From the NCBI GenBank assembly GCA_016293645.1, contig JAEDDW010000024.1, forward strand, positions 1 through 24,976: a DNA stretch of 24,976 nucleotides, given 5' to 3'. A model generated the notes under the pieces. The model had not been told where the DNA came from and did no database searches. It saw only the letters and a list, made by a program, of their open reading frames with translations. A program made the position numbers and the translations under genes. The stretch is from Treponema sp. (GTDB lineage: Bacteria; Spirochaetota; Spirochaetia; Treponematales; Treponemataceae). The stretch's first letter is position 1; the number at the start of each line of letters is the position of its first letter. This document shows positions 1 to 9,563 of this stretch, piece after piece.

Positions 1-1326
1 AATACTGTAAACCGCATTGAACCTATCAAATACACTGGTTCCGTTACCGGTGTAAAGGGACTTCTTATTGAATCCAACGGACCCCGTTCCGTTATCGGCG
101 AAATCTGTTCAATTCATATTCCAAGCCAGAATACATCGATACTTGCTGAAGTTGTCGGATTTGAAGGAAAGACTGTAAAACTTACTCCTTACGGTGATAC
201 CAAGGGAATTGAATGTGGCTGTGTTGTCGTTGCATCAGGTCATGTTCTTGAAGTTCCTGTTGGAGACCATCTTCTTGGGCGTGTAATTGATGCCACAGGA
301 AAGGCTCTTGACGGCAAGGGGGATATTGCGGCTCAGGAATATTATCCTGCAATTGCTTCTCCTCCAAATCCTATGAAACGAAAGCCTATTGACCGCCGTA
401 TTGTTACCGGTGTCCGTGCCATTGACGGACTTCTTGCAGCCGGCAAGGGACAGCGTCTGGGTATTTTTGCCGGATCCGGAGTTGGAAAATCCACATTGCT
501 TTCCACAATCGCAAGAAACACAAGTGCAGACATAAATGTCATTGCCCTCATCGGTGAACGTGGCCGTGAAGTTCTTGACTTCATAGAGCGTGATCTTGGA
601 GAGGAAGGCCTCAAGCGTTCCGTTGTCATCGTTGCCACTTCCGATACTCCTTCAATCTGCCGTCTGCGTGCAGCCTATGTCGCTACTGCCATCGCGGAAT
701 ATTTCCGTGACCAGTCCAAGGATGTGATGCTTCTTTTTGACAGCGTTACACGTTTTGCACATGCTCAGCGTGAAATCGGTCTTGCAAATGGAGAGCCTCC
801 AGCTCAGCGCGGTTATCCGCCAAGTGTTTTCGACATGCTTCCTAAACTCCTTGAGCGTACCGGTACAAACGACAAAGGTTCAATCACTGCTTTCTATACA
901 GTTCTTGTTGATGGCGGAGACATGGATGAACCTATCGCGGACAAAGTACGTGGTACATTGGATGGTCATATCGTCCTTAGCCGTGAACTTGCGGCAAAGC
1001 AGCATTATCCTGCCATCGATATGCTTACAAGCATCAGCCGTCTTTCAGGACGTGTTTCCGGAGAAAATACAAAAAAGGCTGTCCAGCGTGTGAGAAGATG
1101 GATTTCAACCTACGCGGAACAGGAAGACTATATTACCGCTGGTGTCTATCAGAAGGGCAACAATCTTGAAACTGATGAGGCCATCGATCATCATCAGGCG
1201 GTGGAGGAATTCCTTTGTCAGGAACAGAATGCCCACCTTTCAATCGAAGATACTTTGACAAAGCTTTCGGAAGTAAGCGGCATAGAAATTTCCCAGGAAG
1301 AGTTTGTCGAAAATCCAAACAGCTAA
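1..1326 (+). CDS. fliI: Flagellum-specific ATPase FliI (5' partial)
   Basis: The reading frame is open from base 1, so the gene starts just off the left edge; 441 residues are visible, close to the usual family length of about 440-450, so only a few N-terminal residues are missing. FliI is the cytoplasmic hexameric ATPase of the flagellar type III export apparatus, related to F1 beta, and works with FliH and FliJ. The visible N-terminal part is the beta-barrel domain. Walker A (GSGVGKST) is encoded at 472-495 and Walker B (VMLLFD) at 724-741, followed by SVTRFAHAQREIGLANGEPPAQRGYPPSVF-type sequence typical of FliI/YscN ATPases. An internal ATG at 373 is not the start, because conserved sequence continues upstream of it. 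fliJ follows after 25 bases, as in other flagellar operons. Confidence 0.97.
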   Translation, partial: NTVNRIEPIKYTGSVTGVKGLLIESNGPRSVIGEICSIHIPSQNTSILAEVVGFEGKTVKLTPYGDTKGIECGCVVVASGHVLEVPVGDHLLGRVIDATGKALDGKGDIAAQEYYPAIASPPNPMKRKPIDRRIVTGVRAIDGLLAAGKGQRLGIFAGSGVGKSTLLSTIARNTSADINVIALIGERGREVLDFIERDLGEEGLKRSVVIVATSDTPSICRLRAAYVATAIAEYFRDQSKDVMLLFDSVTRFAHAQREIGLANGEPPAQRGYPPSVFDMLPKLLERTGTNDKGSITAFYTVLVDGGDMDEPIADKVRGTLDGHIVLSRELAAKQHYPAIDMLTSISRLSGRVSGENTKKAVQRVRRWISTYAEQEDYITAGVYQKGNNLETDEAIDHHQAVEEFLCQEQNAHLSIEDTLTKLSEVSGIEISQEEFVENPNS

Positions 1327-1351
1327 GGCAGCGGGAACCTAGTTTTCAATC

Positions 1352-1783
1352 ATGAAGAAGTTTCAGTTCAAGATGCAGAAAATTCTCGATTTACGGCACT
1401 TTGAGCAGCAGCAGGCAGAGGCGGAACTTGGAAAAGCCAACGCCGAGGTTGCCCGTATTCAGCGTGAGCTTGATTCCATCGCCCGAAAAAGAGTTTCTAC
1501 AATAAAGAACTATGACACGGAAACAGATTTTTCTGTCGTCAACCAGATACAGCAGTTTTTTACCATGCTTGATTTGAAAAAAGAAGAATACCTTAAGGAG
1601 ATGGTTCAGGCACAGATGGTTGCTGATGAAAAACGCGCCGTCGTCCTTGAATGCATGAAAAAGACGAAGTCACTGGAAAAACTGCGGGAAAAGCATTTTG
1701 CCGCATGGAAGAAAGAAGCCGTCAGGCAGGAAGAGATAATGGTGGATGATGTTGTCACCGCCAAATCCTATTCCGGCAGCTGA
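1352..1783 (+). CDS. fliJ: Flagellar export chaperone FliJ
   Basis: This 143-residue protein is highly charged and almost entirely helical, beginning MKKFQFKMQKILDLR, which matches the FliJ N-terminal pattern. FliJ forms an antiparallel coiled coil that sits in the centre of the FliI hexamer and helps couple ATPase activity to the export gate; length (about 145) fits the family. Identification rests on that N-terminus, coiled-coil composition and the position right after fliI, since FliJ sequences are weakly conserved. Only a weak purine-rich stretch precedes the ATG, so translation may be coupled to fliI. Its last 16 bases overlap the 3' end of the convergent gene on the other strand. Confidence 0.9.
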   Translation: MKKFQFKMQKILDLRHFEQQQAEAELGKANAEVARIQRELDSIARKRVSTIKNYDTETDFSVVNQIQQFFTMLDLKKEEYLKEMVQAQMVADEKRAVVLECMKKTKSLEKLREKHFAAWKKEAVRQEEIMVDDVVTAKSYSGS

Positions 1784-2421
1784 ACTGTTTTCCATCCTTC
1801 CGTCTTGTTCATTTCCTCAAGATCTGCGATTACCTGGTTCAGCCTTGAAAGTTCACGGTCCAAAGTTTTCCTGTAATCAAGTTTTCCGGAATTTACCCGT
1901 TCCCTTTCGTCTTCCCAGTTCTGCAACCCTGTTATGAAAAGGAATTTGAATTTTCCTGTATTTGCTTTTTCTGCCCACAGTGAGGCTTCCTGCCAGTATG
2001 TGTAGCATATTTCGTAACAGGATTTTGCCTTCTCAAGGTTTCTTAGATATTCATCTTTCCATGGGGCGTCATAAAAATATGCGACTTTCTTGTCGTATAT
2101 GCGTCCAAGTCTCAAATGCTGTTCAACAAGCTTAAGGTTCAGGTGCATCTGGAAGAGGTATCTGTATTTTTCCCATTCCTGTTCGTTCTCGATTTTTGTA
2201 TAGGCGTAAAGTGGATTGCAGAAATCGGATTTCACAGCCTGCTCCAGCCACCATATGTTTTCGATTATGTCGTCAGGGAGCTGCTGGTGATGAACGTGAT
2301 AAAGCTTGTAGAAATCTTCCTTATATTTGCACATATAGGAATTTGCATTCTGCATTCCTGCAATGGAAAGAAAGGCGCAAAAGAAGAAGATTCTGACTGC
2401 ATTTTTAATAGGGTTCTTCAC
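1768..2421 (-). CDS. Predicted secreted helical protein of unknown function
   Basis: I do not recognise this 217-residue protein. It starts at a GTG with no clear Shine-Dalgarno sequence; I keep that start because it gives a good signal peptide: basic residues in MKNPIKNAVR, then a hydrophobic core (IFFFCAFLSIAG), with possible cleavage near residues 22-28. The mature part is rich in Trp, Tyr, Lys and Glu and looks wholly alpha-helical, reminiscent of TPR-like or helical-bundle periplasmic proteins, with two early Cys residues (31 and 53 region) and further Cys in the middle. There is no lipobox in the expected place, although the Cys in SYMCKY lies soon after the hydrophobic core. It is transcribed divergently from tamB and convergently with fliJ. 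It is probably a treponemal periplasmic or envelope protein; the function is unknown. Confidence 0.75.
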   Translation of the reverse strand: MKNPIKNAVRIFFFCAFLSIAGMQNANSYMCKYKEDFYKLYHVHHQQLPDDIIENIWWLEQAVKSDFCNPLYAYTKIENEQEWEKYRYLFQMHLNLKLVEQHLRLGRIYDKKVAYFYDAPWKDEYLRNLEKAKSCYEICYTYWQEASLWAEKANTGKFKFLFITGLQNWEDERERVNSGKLDYRKTLDRELSRLNQVIADLEEMNKTEGWKTVQLPE

Positions 2422-2549
2422 ATCATCATTATCGGGAAAAAAAAGGTGATGCTTGAGGACTTTGCCGGCTTAAATGAAAATTTAGCCCGTTGCGGACGTG
2501 TTCATTAATTTGAATAAATCTGATAAAATAAATCGGATATATTTTTGTC
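2422..2549. promoter_or_regulatory. Divergent intergenic region between secreted protein and tamB
   Basis: This 128-base, AT-rich stretch separates two divergently transcribed genes, so it should carry promoters for both. A TAAAAT at 2524-2529 could serve as a -10 for tamB, but no good -35 stands 16-18 bases upstream, and there is no clear Shine-Dalgarno before the tamB ATG. An A-tract lies at 2437-2444. I can support the promoter role only from the gene arrangement, not from a good consensus match. Confidence 0.4.
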
Positions 2550-5500
2550 ATGAATTCCAGGGTATTAAAGACCGGCATAGGTATTTTGATTTTTCTCAGC
2601 ATAATTGCCACTGTCATCATTGTCATGCATCCGATCTACAGACAGATTGACAATGCCGTCAGAAATGCGGAAAGGCAGTTTGTCTCTGCGCTTGAGAAAA
2701 AAACTGGCCTTAATATTTCATACAAATCTCTTTCTCCTTCCATTCTTTCTGGACTCAACATCAAGGGTATTGTCCTCAGGGATTCTGGTTCCGGGGAGGA
2801 AATTCTTTCTGCAAAAAAAACTTTTGTTTCCTACAGGCTTTCAAATCTTCTCAAGGGTGACTACGAGCATGCCTTCACAATAGTCACAGTAAGAGACATG
2901 AATCTGAATTTAACCGACGAAGAACTTGCAAGGCTTTTCCCCGGTGAGAAAGAGAAAGATGAATCTGAAAAATATACGATTGCACGAATTGAGGAACTTG
3001 TAAGAAAGGTTGCATTTTCATTGCCGGTTGACCTGCAGATTAAGAAAGTTAATTTTTCATATTCGTCTGGCAGGAAAAATTATTCGGTTGTCCTGCGTGA
3101 ATGTCTGGTAAAAAAAGAGACTGGAAAGAGTTCCGTATATCTGAAGCTTGATGGAAATGTAAGTTCTGCCATTGAAATGTTTGACTATAAAACCGCCGGA
3201 TTCAACTACAGGGTTGACGGTTATCTGCTGGATTCAATTTCTGGAAGTTCCTTCAGGATCAGGGTTGACGACAACAGGCGCGTTGAATATTCCCTCAGGC
3301 ATCTTGAATTCCTTCTCAATTACAGGGAACACAATCTGGTCATAAGATCCACGAGAAAATTTTACCCGTTGAATGTGAGGGCACTTTTAAATCTGGATAG
3401 TTTCAATCTTGACTGCACCGTTAAATCTGAAAAACTGAATCCCCTTGACTTGTTCCGGGCAAAAGACTACATGCGGCTCATCGATACCTTCAAGGGAACT
3501 CTTGTCACGACTGATTCCCATTTTGCGATGGATTTTGATAAGAATAGATATTCCTGGGCCACTGATTCAGAATTCAACATGCCAAAGGGAAAGACCTTCA
3601 CAAGGCATGGTCAGAATCTTTTTGCAAAATGTTCAGGAAACAATACGGACATAACAATTGAACGGCTTGCGGCGACTGGCGGCGTGTTCCAGGGGGACTT
3701 CAAAGGATCCTTCAACATTCCGCGTCTCCAGCCAGAAGGTACCTTGAACCTGGAGCATTATGCCTTTGCCGAAAACAGCAGGATATCGACCGTGTGCCAT
3801 TTCAGGCCAAGAAGAAACGAGGGCTTTGACATGTACATGGATGAAGTCCGTTTTGGAGACTGGAGCCGGTATACGAATGTCCGTGGTTATTCATCCCTTG
3901 GAAAAAATATAATTCTCGTTCTTGATGCTGATGATGAATCCCACGGAGAATATGGAACTCCTGGTCATGTAGCCATCAACGGAGCCTTGCAGCTCGGAGA
4001 CAACATGTATCTTCAGGCATCGGTCAAGCTGGACAACTTCTTCCTTGATACGGGGTTGAGCACGGCGGCTTTCTTTACCGACTGCAATGGTGGAGATTAT
4101 GTCGGTCATCTTGTCGAAGATTCAAAGAAATATATTACCCAGGTTGAAGTTTATTTTGCCACCGACTTTGATGATTTCACCTACAACTCACCTGTTACGA
4201 TCTGCGCCAATACAGAAGAGGACAGGCAGGTTCTCTTTGTTTCTTTTGATGGTAGCGGAACTTCGATCCAGTTCAGCCGTGTTGACCTTATGTACGGAAA
4301 CAACTCACTTCTGGCTTCAGGCTCTCTGGATATTGATACCCATAATGATCAGCTTTCCTTTTTCACGAACATGACTCTCAATTCATTGCCATATACACTT
4401 AACGGCAATTATACATTCGGGGACTGGCTCAATGTTACGGGAAACTACGGAATGGAAGCGTCCGTAAATTTTGGAACAAGAACACGTGGTTCCCTGCGCT
4501 TCATGAACATGCCTTTGTCATATGAAAACTATACTGTTTCACTTTTGCTTGATTCCAGTTTCTCATATTCTGAATCCGGTGACTGGGATGTTTTAATTGA
4601 CAAATGTGAGATTGCGGAACTTTCTGAGAATTACAGATCCAGACCGAAAGTTTCCTTTGCCGGTGAAATCAATCAGAACGGATTCATCGCGTCAAACATT
4701 TCCTACTCAGACAATATTTCTTCGCTTGACGGAACAGGTTATGTCATCTGGAACATGATGAATGGAAATTTTGAAAATGCCGTCATCAATCTTGACCTTG
4801 CAAGTCCTGTTTCATCAGAGAACATAAATTTCAATGCGGAAGCAAAAAGTCTTTCGCCCGAGGATTTTTCTTTCAGCAGGTTCAGGGAAGAACTTTACTT
4901 CAACGTTCATTCAGGAATCAACAACTTTCCTGTGAGCCGTTTCCTCATAGGGCAGGGAACCGGCAATACTGTTTCCCTTGAGCTCAATGCAAGCGGAACC
5001 ATGGAAAATCCATTGTTCTCCCTTAACATCATCGATTCCTCAATCCTTATCGGTGGTTCAAATCTTACGTGCAGATTGAATTCCACATACATAGATAATA
5101 TCTTCGACATTTCTTACATTGATATTGCATGGCGTGGTTTCAAGCTGGATGAGGCTGTCGCAAACATCGACCTTAAGACCTACAACGGTAATGCCCTTGT
5201 CCATGCAAAAATGCTTGGCGTAGACAAACAGCTGGATGCCGGTTTTGATTTTGTGCTTACAAATCTGTCCGATCCTGACATCAAGGGTGTACCTGAAGCA
5301 TTCTCAATTGATGCGGATTGTGTTTCCCTTGAAAGTAATTTTGTCGAAAGTTTTACTCCGTTCCATCTGTCCCTCATCCGTTCTCCTGGACGCTTTGATA
5401 TTGTCACCGATGAAAACCTTGGTGCCTATGGCGAAATTACGGATGACGGCTTCATTGCTTTTACTGTTGCTGATGACAAGCCTCTTCATTTTTCCATGGA

Positions 5501-7043
5501 CGGAACCTATCACGCTCAGGAGATTGACCTCAACCTGAACTCTATTTACTGGGATCTTTCAAAAATTTCCTATGCCTTCAATTCCGACATTTTCTCACTT
5601 TATTCAGGCATACTTACTGGAAACCTTCGTGCAAGCGGTTATATTACCGATCCTGAATTCGAAGGAACTTTGTCACTTCTCAACACAGATTTCAATTCGC
5701 CTCAGTTCATTCCGGAACATTTCACAGCGGAAGAAATCAAGGTTGCCTTTGAGGAAGAGGAGATTACTCTTCTTGAAACAATGCTCAATGTAAGTGGTGG
5801 ACTTGTTGCTGCCAACGGTGTCATTTCTCTGGATAGACTTTCTTTGGATAACATGTCGGTAAACATCCGTACGATAGAAGACAGCGAAATTCCAATCGAT
5901 GCCCATGTCTCCCACTTTGGAATAAAAGGATATACGTCTCTTGATGCAAACCTTGTTCTTGAGGACCGTTCCCTGTCCCTTAATGGTTCCGTAGGACTCA
6001 GGAATTCCGTTCTTTCAGTTTCCATGGGTACTGCTGAACAGAGCTTTGAGTTCAACAAGATCATCAAAGAAAAAGACAAGATAAAAGGTAAGCTGACAAA
6101 AAAGCCGCAGAAAGTAAAGAAGCCGACTGATGACAAGGCTACAGGCTATACTCCGTCCCTTGATTTCAACGTTAACCTTGAGCTTCTCATCGGACAGAGG
6201 GTTCAGGTTTATGTAAATCCGTTCCTCAGAAGCCTTATTGCGCCTTCCACACCAATCTACGTTGCAGCCGATACTGCTGCCGGACTCTGGAGCCTGAAGG
6301 GTGACATCGTCCTCAGAGGTGGAGAAATTTCATATTTGAACAGAAACTTCTATTTGAAACAGGGTAGGCTGCTTCTCAATGAAACCCAGGATAATTTTGA
6401 TCCTAACATTACTGTCCGTGCGGAAACCCGTGAACGTGATTCAAGCGGTGAGAATGTTACTATTATTTTGTCTGCTATTTCTCAGAACATATCAAATTTC
6501 AATGCGGTTCTCTCTTCCGTTCCTGCCAGATCGGAAAATGAAATCATGGCTCTTCTTGGACAGATAGTTGCCGGAGATTCCACTTCTGTCGGAAACCTTC
6601 TTGTAGCTGGTATGGACTATGGTGTCCAGGTGACCCTCCTTCGCAAATTTGAGAATGCATTGCGTGATTTATGTAATTTTGATATATTTTCAATCAGAAC
6701 GACGGCGCTTCAGAATACGATCATGCAGGGACTTGATATGGGGAATCGTGCGGAAAATAATTCCGTAATCGGTAACCTATTTGACAATTCGACTGTTTAC
6801 ATTGGAAAGTACTTCGGAAGCGATGTTTATGCCGATGCTCTGCTGCACTGGACTTATGACAAGAAAATTGCGGGATCTGGTGAAGCTGTGGGTGAGGGCC
6901 TTGTGTTCCAGCCTGAAATAGGCCTCGAATTCAATGCTCCTTTTGCAAATATCCGCTGGAACTTTGCTCCTGATCTGAGCGATTTCCAGGAATCATGGGC
7001 AAAATCTACATCCATTACACTGTCTTGGCGTCTTGCATTCTGA
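2550..7043 (+). CDS. tamB: TamB-like translocation and assembly module protein
   Basis: This 1497-residue protein has one N-terminal membrane anchor (about residues 7-27) followed by a very long stretch of alternating beta-strand sequence and a C-terminal DUF490/TamB domain. In the last 300 residues the family pattern is visible: a strand-rich block with GDIVLRGGEISYLNR, then FDPNITVRAETRER, then RSENEIMALLGQIVAG. TamB belongs to the AsmA-like repeating-groove proteins that span the periplasm and help move outer-membrane proteins and, by homology, phospholipids to the outer membrane. Its size is at the upper end for the family (about 1250 in E. coli). bamA follows after 20 bases and no tamA is visible here; in Borrelia burgdorferi TamB has been reported to interact with BamA. 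A basic Lys-rich stretch (KDKIKGKLTKKPQKVKK) interrupts the C-terminal third, just before the conserved domain. Confidence 0.9.
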   Translation: MNSRVLKTGIGILIFLSIIATVIIVMHPIYRQIDNAVRNAERQFVSALEKKTGLNISYKSLSPSILSGLNIKGIVLRDSGSGEEILSAKKTFVSYRLSNLLKGDYEHAFTIVTVRDMNLNLTDEELARLFPGEKEKDESEKYTIARIEELVRKVAFSLPVDLQIKKVNFSYSSGRKNYSVVLRECLVKKETGKSSVYLKLDGNVSSAIEMFDYKTAGFNYRVDGYLLDSISGSSFRIRVDDNRRVEYSLRHLEFLLNYREHNLVIRSTRKFYPLNVRALLNLDSFNLDCTVKSEKLNPLDLFRAKDYMRLIDTFKGTLVTTDSHFAMDFDKNRYSWATDSEFNMPKGKTFTRHGQNLFAKCSGNNTDITIERLAATGGVFQGDFKGSFNIPRLQPEGTLNLEHYAFAENSRISTVCHFRPRRNEGFDMYMDEVRFGDWSRYTNVRGYSSLGKNIILVLDADDESHGEYGTPGHVAINGALQLGDNMYLQASVKLDNFFLDTGLSTAAFFTDCNGGDYVGHLVEDSKKYITQVEVYFATDFDDFTYNSPVTICANTEEDRQVLFVSFDGSGTSIQFSRVDLMYGNNSLLASGSLDIDTHNDQLSFFTNMTLNSLPYTLNGNYTFGDWLNVTGNYGMEASVNFGTRTRGSLRFMNMPLSYENYTVSLLLDSSFSYSESGDWDVLIDKCEIAELSENYRSRPKVSFAGEINQNGFIASNISYSDNISSLDGTGYVIWNMMNGNFENAVINLDLASPVSSENINFNAEAKSLSPEDFSFSRFREELYFNVHSGINNFPVSRFLIGQGTGNTVSLELNASGTMENPLFSLNIIDSSILIGGSNLTCRLNSTYIDNIFDISYIDIAWRGFKLDEAVANIDLKTYNGNALVHAKMLGVDKQLDAGFDFVLTNLSDPDIKGVPEAFSIDADCVSLESNFVESFTPFHLSLIRSPGRFDIVTDENLGAYGEITDDGFIAFTVADDKPLHFSMDGTYHAQEIDLNLNSIYWDLSKISYAFNSDIFSLYSGILTGNLRASGYITDPEFEGTLSLLNTDFNSPQFIPEHFTAEEIKVAFEEEEITLLETMLNVSGGLVAANGVISLDRLSLDNMSVNIRTIEDSEIPIDAHVSHFGIKGYTSLDANLVLEDRSLSLNGSVGLRNSVLSVSMGTAEQSFEFNKIIKEKDKIKGKLTKKPQKVKKPTDDKATGYTPSLDFNVNLELLIGQRVQVYVNPFLRSLIAPSTPIYVAADTAAGLWSLKGDIVLRGGEISYLNRNFYLKQGRLLLNETQDNFDPNITVRAETRERDSSGENVTIILSAISQNISNFNAVLSSVPARSENEIMALLGQIVAGDSTSVGNLLVAGMDYGVQVTLLRKFENALRDLCNFDIFSIRTTALQNTIMQGLDMGNRAENNSVIGNLFDNSTVYIGKYFGSDVYADALLHWTYDKKIAGSGEAVGEGLVFQPEIGLEFNAPFANIRWNFAPDLSDFQESWAKSTSITLSWRLAF

Positions 7044-7069
7044 TAAGTTCAAAATTGGGGATTATGTAT

Positions 7070-9550
7070 ATGTTTTTACGCAGCAGGCGTTTTCTTTTTT
7101 CTATTATTGCACTTTTGCTGACAATTTCCGTTTCAGTTTTTTCTCAGGATTCTCTGCCTGACGGATGGTATTATGACAAGCCTGTAAGGAACATCCATTT
7201 TCAGAATCTCAAGACCGTTAAAAGCGGTGATCTGGATGGCGTCATCAGTAGTTTCATAAGCAAGCCTTTCAATGACAATCTTATAACTACTCTTTATGAC
7301 AGACTTTTTTCCCTTGATTACTTTGATGATGTTGAGGTCAAGGCTGCAAAAAACAGTGACAACGGAAAGACAGTTACACTTCTTGTTGAGGTTGTGGAAA
7401 AACCTGTCGTCGCAAAACTTGTTTTCAGCGGTAATCGTGCCCTCCACACATCGGATTTAAAGGCCAAGATAACCACAAAACAGGGCGATGTGTTCAATGA
7501 CAGCAAGCTCCTTGTTGACGAACGCGCTGTCCGCAACTTTTATATAGAAAAAGGTTACACAAAGGCTTCCGTATCGGCATCTTCAGAAGAGAAGGATGAT
7601 GGCGTCTACGTTACATTCAAGATCAGGGAAGGCAAGCAGTCAGTCGTCAAGTCGATAAACTTTGTCGGCAACAAGATTGTTTCTTCCAAGACCCTCAAGG
7701 GAAAGCTTTCCATGAAGGAAGTCAGCCTTTTCAACAAAGGTGCCTATCAGGAATCTTCCGTTTCTGCTGATTCGAGGGCAATCATCGCCTACTATCAGAA
7801 CCGCGGATATACTGATGCAAAAATCCTCAATGTTTCCATGGATTCAGCCTTCAATGAAAAGAAACTCCGCGAGGAGCTTACAATCACTTATGAACTCCAG
7901 GAAGGAGCACAGTATACTTTCGGCGGACTTACGTTCTCCGGCAACTCTGTTTTCACCACTGATGAACTTTCAAAACTTGTGACCCTCAAAAGCGGTTCAA
8001 TTTACAATGAGACAAAATTTCAGGAATCACGTGCAAATATTCAGAATAAATATTATGAGAATGGATATACAGCCAATTCCTTCTATCCTGAGGCTCAGAA
8101 AGATGCCGAAACCCGTATCATTTCCTATGTGATGCACATCCAGGAAAAACCAAGAAGCCATATAGAAAACATCATCATCAAGGGAAATGAAAAGACAAAG
8201 GATTTTGTAATACGCCGCGAAATTCCAATTGATGATGGCGATATTTTCTCAAATGCAAAGATTTCAAACGGAATGAGAAACCTTTACAACCTTCAGTACT
8301 TTTCTGCTGTAGCACCGGAAGTCGTTCAGGGATCTGAGGACAATCTTGTTGATGTTGTCTTTACTGTTGAAGAGCAGAGTACTACATCCCTTGACCTTGG
8401 ATTTACATTCTCCGGTGTTTCTGATCCTAATGATTTCCCTGTATCACTTTATGCAAAGCTTCAGGATACAAACCTTTTCGGAGAAGGTCGTTCCGCTTCA
8501 GTAGGTACAAACCTTTCCACAAGTGAACAGTCTGTTTCCCTTGGTTATGGACAGAACTGGATTTTTGACCTTCCTGTAAGCGCCAATGCTTCGATTTCAT
8601 ATTCCCATTCAACCAACTATGCCTTGAGAAACAAGATCATGCCTAGTGGAGATGTCAATGACGACTACTACTACATGAAATACATGCAGAACAAATTCGA
8701 CTTCAGCGCATCACTTGGCAAAAGATGGACTCCTGACTTTGCCATCCTTACTTTGTCTGGCGGTATGACAAACAGCATCATCAACAACATCTACGATGAA
8801 GATCTTTTTGTTCCGTATGATGCATCAGTCAGCCTTTACAACGACAACTGGGAACCTATGAATTCAATCTGGACTTCTTTCTCCGTTGATGGAAGAAACA
8901 TCGCCTACGATCCTTCTTCCGGATGGTTTGCAAGCCAGAGACTTTCATGGAACGGTCTCATCAAGAAGGGTGTCCTTAGTTTTGCTCCTGATTGGGGAGA
9001 AACAGAATTTTATCTCAGGACAGATACTAAGCTTGAAAAATATCTGACGATTTTTGATCACTACTTTGCTGACAAATTTGCTGTAAAACTTGTCCTCATG
9101 GGATATTCATCGTTGTCATTCCAGATTCCTGCTCCAGGAACCAACATCAAGAGATCAAACCAGCTCTACATCGACGGTATGTTTACTGGACGTGGCTGGA
9201 CTGTATACAACAAAAGTCTTGGTCGTGGACGTGCATTGTGGAGCAATACTGTTGAACTCAGATATCCGCTCCTTCAGGGTATCCTTTCCTTCGATCTCTG
9301 GGGAGATGCTGTCGCAATCAAGAAAGACCAGTCTGATTTCTTCAGTTCCCTTGGAAAAGAAGACTGGTTCTTCAGTTTTGGTCCAAGCTTCAGATTCTGT
9401 ATTCAGCAGTTCCCGCTCAGACTCCTTTTTGCAAATACATGCAAATACAGGGACGGAGCATTCGTTTTCACAAATCAGAACGGAGACGGCGATTTCAACT
9501 GGAAAAGCAACTGGCATTTCGTTCTTTCGTTCAACATGACCAACAGATAG
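7070..9550 (+). CDS. bamA: Outer-membrane protein assembly factor BamA
   Basis: BamA is the outer-membrane Omp85 barrel that folds and inserts other beta-barrel proteins. After a signal peptide (MFLRSRRFLFSIIALLL..., cleavage near VFS-Q) the protein has five POTRA repeats, each opening with an I-x-F-x-G/N-type strand (IHFQNL, LVFSGN, INFVGN, LTFSGN, IIIKGN), spanning roughly residues 35-420, then a 16-strand-type barrel. The loop-6 motif, usually V-R-G-F/Y, reads GRGW at residues 707-710. The chosen ATG at 7070 has GGGG nine bases upstream; an ATG at 7064 is the close alternative. The frame is open further upstream, to 6995 inside tamB, but that would spoil the signal peptide. The gene lies 26 bases after tamB and 13 before skp, clearly one operon. 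Confidence 0.95.
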   Translation: MFLRSRRFLFSIIALLLTISVSVFSQDSLPDGWYYDKPVRNIHFQNLKTVKSGDLDGVISSFISKPFNDNLITTLYDRLFSLDYFDDVEVKAAKNSDNGKTVTLLVEVVEKPVVAKLVFSGNRALHTSDLKAKITTKQGDVFNDSKLLVDERAVRNFYIEKGYTKASVSASSEEKDDGVYVTFKIREGKQSVVKSINFVGNKIVSSKTLKGKLSMKEVSLFNKGAYQESSVSADSRAIIAYYQNRGYTDAKILNVSMDSAFNEKKLREELTITYELQEGAQYTFGGLTFSGNSVFTTDELSKLVTLKSGSIYNETKFQESRANIQNKYYENGYTANSFYPEAQKDAETRIISYVMHIQEKPRSHIENIIIKGNEKTKDFVIRREIPIDDGDIFSNAKISNGMRNLYNLQYFSAVAPEVVQGSEDNLVDVVFTVEEQSTTSLDLGFTFSGVSDPNDFPVSLYAKLQDTNLFGEGRSASVGTNLSTSEQSVSLGYGQNWIFDLPVSANASISYSHSTNYALRNKIMPSGDVNDDYYYMKYMQNKFDFSASLGKRWTPDFAILTLSGGMTNSIINNIYDEDLFVPYDASVSLYNDNWEPMNSIWTSFSVDGRNIAYDPSSGWFASQRLSWNGLIKKGVLSFAPDWGETEFYLRTDTKLEKYLTIFDHYFADKFAVKLVLMGYSSLSFQIPAPGTNIKRSNQLYIDGMFTGRGWTVYNKSLGRGRALWSNTVELRYPLLQGILSFDLWGDAVAIKKDQSDFFSSLGKEDWFFSFGPSFRFCIQQFPLRLLFANTCKYRDGAFVFTNQNGDGDFNWKSNWHFVLSFNMTNR

Positions 9551-9563
9551 TCCGGGAGATATT

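Noticed and set aside
2116..2508. Plus-strand open frame of 130 codons antisense to the secreted protein
   Set aside because: Composition is odd, there is no ribosome binding site, and the minus-strand frame has a coherent signal peptide and helical pattern.
6995..7069. Longer BamA start inside tamB
   Set aside because: It would add 25 residues before an otherwise good signal peptide and has no ribosome binding site; the ATG at 7070 (or 7064) sits behind GGGG.
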